This document shows, one piece after another, positions 63,155 through 64,000 of a stretch of 64,000 nt of DNA. The DNA comes from Planctomycetaceae bacterium (lineage in GTDB: Bacteria; Planctomycetota; Planctomycetia; Planctomycetales; Planctomycetaceae), in assembly GCA_017795105.1 (NCBI GenBank), contig CP051247.1, positions 3,368,001 through 3,432,000 on the forward strand, in the 5' to 3' direction. Numbering within the stretch: the stretch's first letter is position 1; every line of letters starts with the position of its first letter. The notes below the pieces were generated by a model. The model saw only the letters and a list, made by a program, of their open reading frames with translations, was not told where the DNA came from and made no database searches. A program made the position numbers and the translations under genes.

Positions 63155-63832
63155 ATGACCCGATCAACGAAAACCGGACTTTTCGCGACGCTGGTGATGG
63201 GATCCAGCCTGCTGGCAGGCTGCTCGCATTTCCAGACCAACGAGTGCGAAACCTGCCCGACTGGATATGAGTCCTGTGACGCTGGCGGCAGCGGTTGGGG
63301 CTGGGGCGGCGGCTGGTCGTGGGCCGAATATCGGGCTCGCTTCTGGAGTCGTTTCCGCAGTCATGCCATTCCCGAAGTGTTGCCACTGGGAGTGACGAAC
63401 CGCGCTCACTATCAGGCGATGGAAACCAACGCCGAAGCGGTCGACTTCATTCTGTATCAGCACGATTTCATTCTGGAGACAGCCGAACTGACTCCGGATG
63501 GCAAAGACAAGATCCTCGAGATCTCGGCTCGGATGCGAAGTGCTCCGTTTCCCGTTCTGGTGGAACGTTCTGAGAACAACTCCAATCCGGAACTCGACGC
63601 CTATCGTCGCGATCTGATCGCCCGGATCCTGACCGACCTCGGTAATCCGGACGCCGATCAGCGGACAATCGTCTCGACACCATACGGTCCAGGCTACAAC
63701 TCGATCGAATCGGAACGGGACTGGTACCAGCACCTGGGCGCGGGTGGGAACAACAACTTCAACAACTTCGGCAACAACGGCTTTGGCGGAGGATTCGGTG
63801 GCGGCGGCTTCGGCGGTGGCGGATTGTACTAA
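63155..63832 (+). CDS. Lipoprotein with a glycine-rich tail, next to the secretin
   Basis: 225 residues with the lipoprotein signal SSLLAGC (Cys23). A cysteine-rich segment (NECETCPTGYESCDAGG) follows, then a Trp/Gly-rich stretch (GWGWGGGWSW). The body (about 60-190) has helix and strand character with LPLGVTNRAHYQAMETNAEAVDFILYQHDF. The C-terminus is a run of GGGFGGG units. Its place after the secretin and its lipidation suggest a pilotin or outer-membrane partner of the secretin, which is inference. A terminator follows. Confidence 0.75.
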   Translation: MTRSTKTGLFATLVMGSSLLAGCSHFQTNECETCPTGYESCDAGGSGWGWGGGWSWAEYRARFWSRFRSHAIPEVLPLGVTNRAHYQAMETNAEAVDFILYQHDFILETAELTPDGKDKILEISARMRSAPFPVLVERSENNSNPELDAYRRDLIARILTDLGNPDADQRTIVSTPYGPGYNSIESERDWYQHLGAGGNNNFNNFGNNGFGGGFGGGGFGGGGLY

Positions 63833-63872
63833 TCCTCAGCCACGATCCCTCAGCCGGATCGACCAGAATCAG

Positions 63873-63905
63873 AAGCGACTCTCAATACGGGAGTCGCTTT
63901 TTTTG
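63873..63905 (+). terminator. Rho-independent terminator after the lipoprotein gene
   Basis: AAGCGACTC at 63873, a 9-nt loop, and GAGTCGCTT at 63891 form a 9-bp stem followed by at least five more T. Confidence 0.9.
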
Positions 63906-64000
63906 TTGTCAGGTCGCGAATGCTCAATTCATCCTGTTGGACGAAGGCTGGGATCGTCGACGGCAGCGACTAGAATGAAAAGAGCTCCCCTGATCGATGA
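63906..64000. other. Right-edge stretch, no gene seen
   Basis: 95 bases after the terminator, ending mid-region at the window edge. No gene can be called. Confidence 0.5.

Overview
This window most likely comes from a member of the phylum Planctomycetota, probably near the Planctomycetaceae. The strongest markers are two DUF1559 proteins. One is a classical type IV pilin-like copy with a prepilin leader. The other is a large fusion that lacks the leader. Further markers are a DUF2752 protein, a sulfatase, two FHA proteins, a type II/III secretin with a long Q/M/P-rich tail, several exported proteins with lipoprotein signals, and the futalosine-type menaquinone genes. lpxD, lpxI and an OmpH/Skp-like protein indicate an outer membrane. 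Base composition is GC-rich over most of the window. The stretch at about 32.5-35.3 kb looks more AT-rich. No tRNA, rRNA, CRISPR array, transposase or integrase gene was recognised.

Layout. 0.3-3.4 kb (minus): two paralogous lipoproteins around a DUF2752 membrane protein, then an OmpH-like lipoprotein. 3.6-6.3 kb (plus): renalase-like flavoprotein and a PMT-type glycosyltransferase. 6.3-7.7 kb (minus): small membrane protein, FHA protein, TPR protein. 8.1-9.6 kb (plus): DUF1559 pilin-like protein with a small lipoprotein. 9.8-14.9 kb (minus): GT2 glycosyltransferase and a set of envelope proteins (a DUF11 protein and two paralogous exported proteins). 15.3-21.7 kb (plus): a LolA-like exported protein overlapping a possible haem protein, an NCS2-like permease overlapping a THUMP rRNA methyltransferase, and an exported unknown. 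21.7-31.6 kb: sulfatase, SUFU-domain protein, zinc-ribbon membrane protein, ATP-grasp protein, DUF7691-like protein, M14 carboxypeptidase, alpha/beta hydrolase, GH62-like protein. 31.6-35.4 kb (minus): a phosphatase and five small orphan genes separated by seven copies of a 71-bp palindromic element. 35.4-43 kb: dnaE, a toxin-antitoxin pair, a GlsB-like protein and glmS. 43.6-45.8 kb (plus): mqnP-like and mqnE-like genes. 46.2-51.8 kb (plus): DUF1559 fusion, lpxD, lpxI, metallopeptidase. 51.9-55.1 kb (minus): FHA protein and DsbD. 55.5-58.3 kb (plus): ispF, ruvC, ruvA, oxidoreductase. 58.5-60.4 kb (minus): large unknown. 60.8-63.8 kb (plus): secretin and a lipoprotein.

The genes do not form one large system. 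They group into small functional pairs: lipid A (lpxD-lpxI), menaquinone (mqnP-mqnE), Holliday junction processing (ruvC-ruvA), a toxin-antitoxin pair, and a secretin with a lipoprotein. The most unusual content lies between the genes, where I see three families of structured dispersed repeats. Family 1 is a 71-bp element with 22-bp inverted ends, clustered one per gap at 31.6-35.4 kb and often supplying the neighbouring stop codons. Family 2 is a two-hairpin element whose stems keep pairing while their sequences change between copies. Family 3 consists of BIME-like single or paired hairpins built on CACTGGC/GCCAGTG or CACTGCTGG/CCAGCAGTG.
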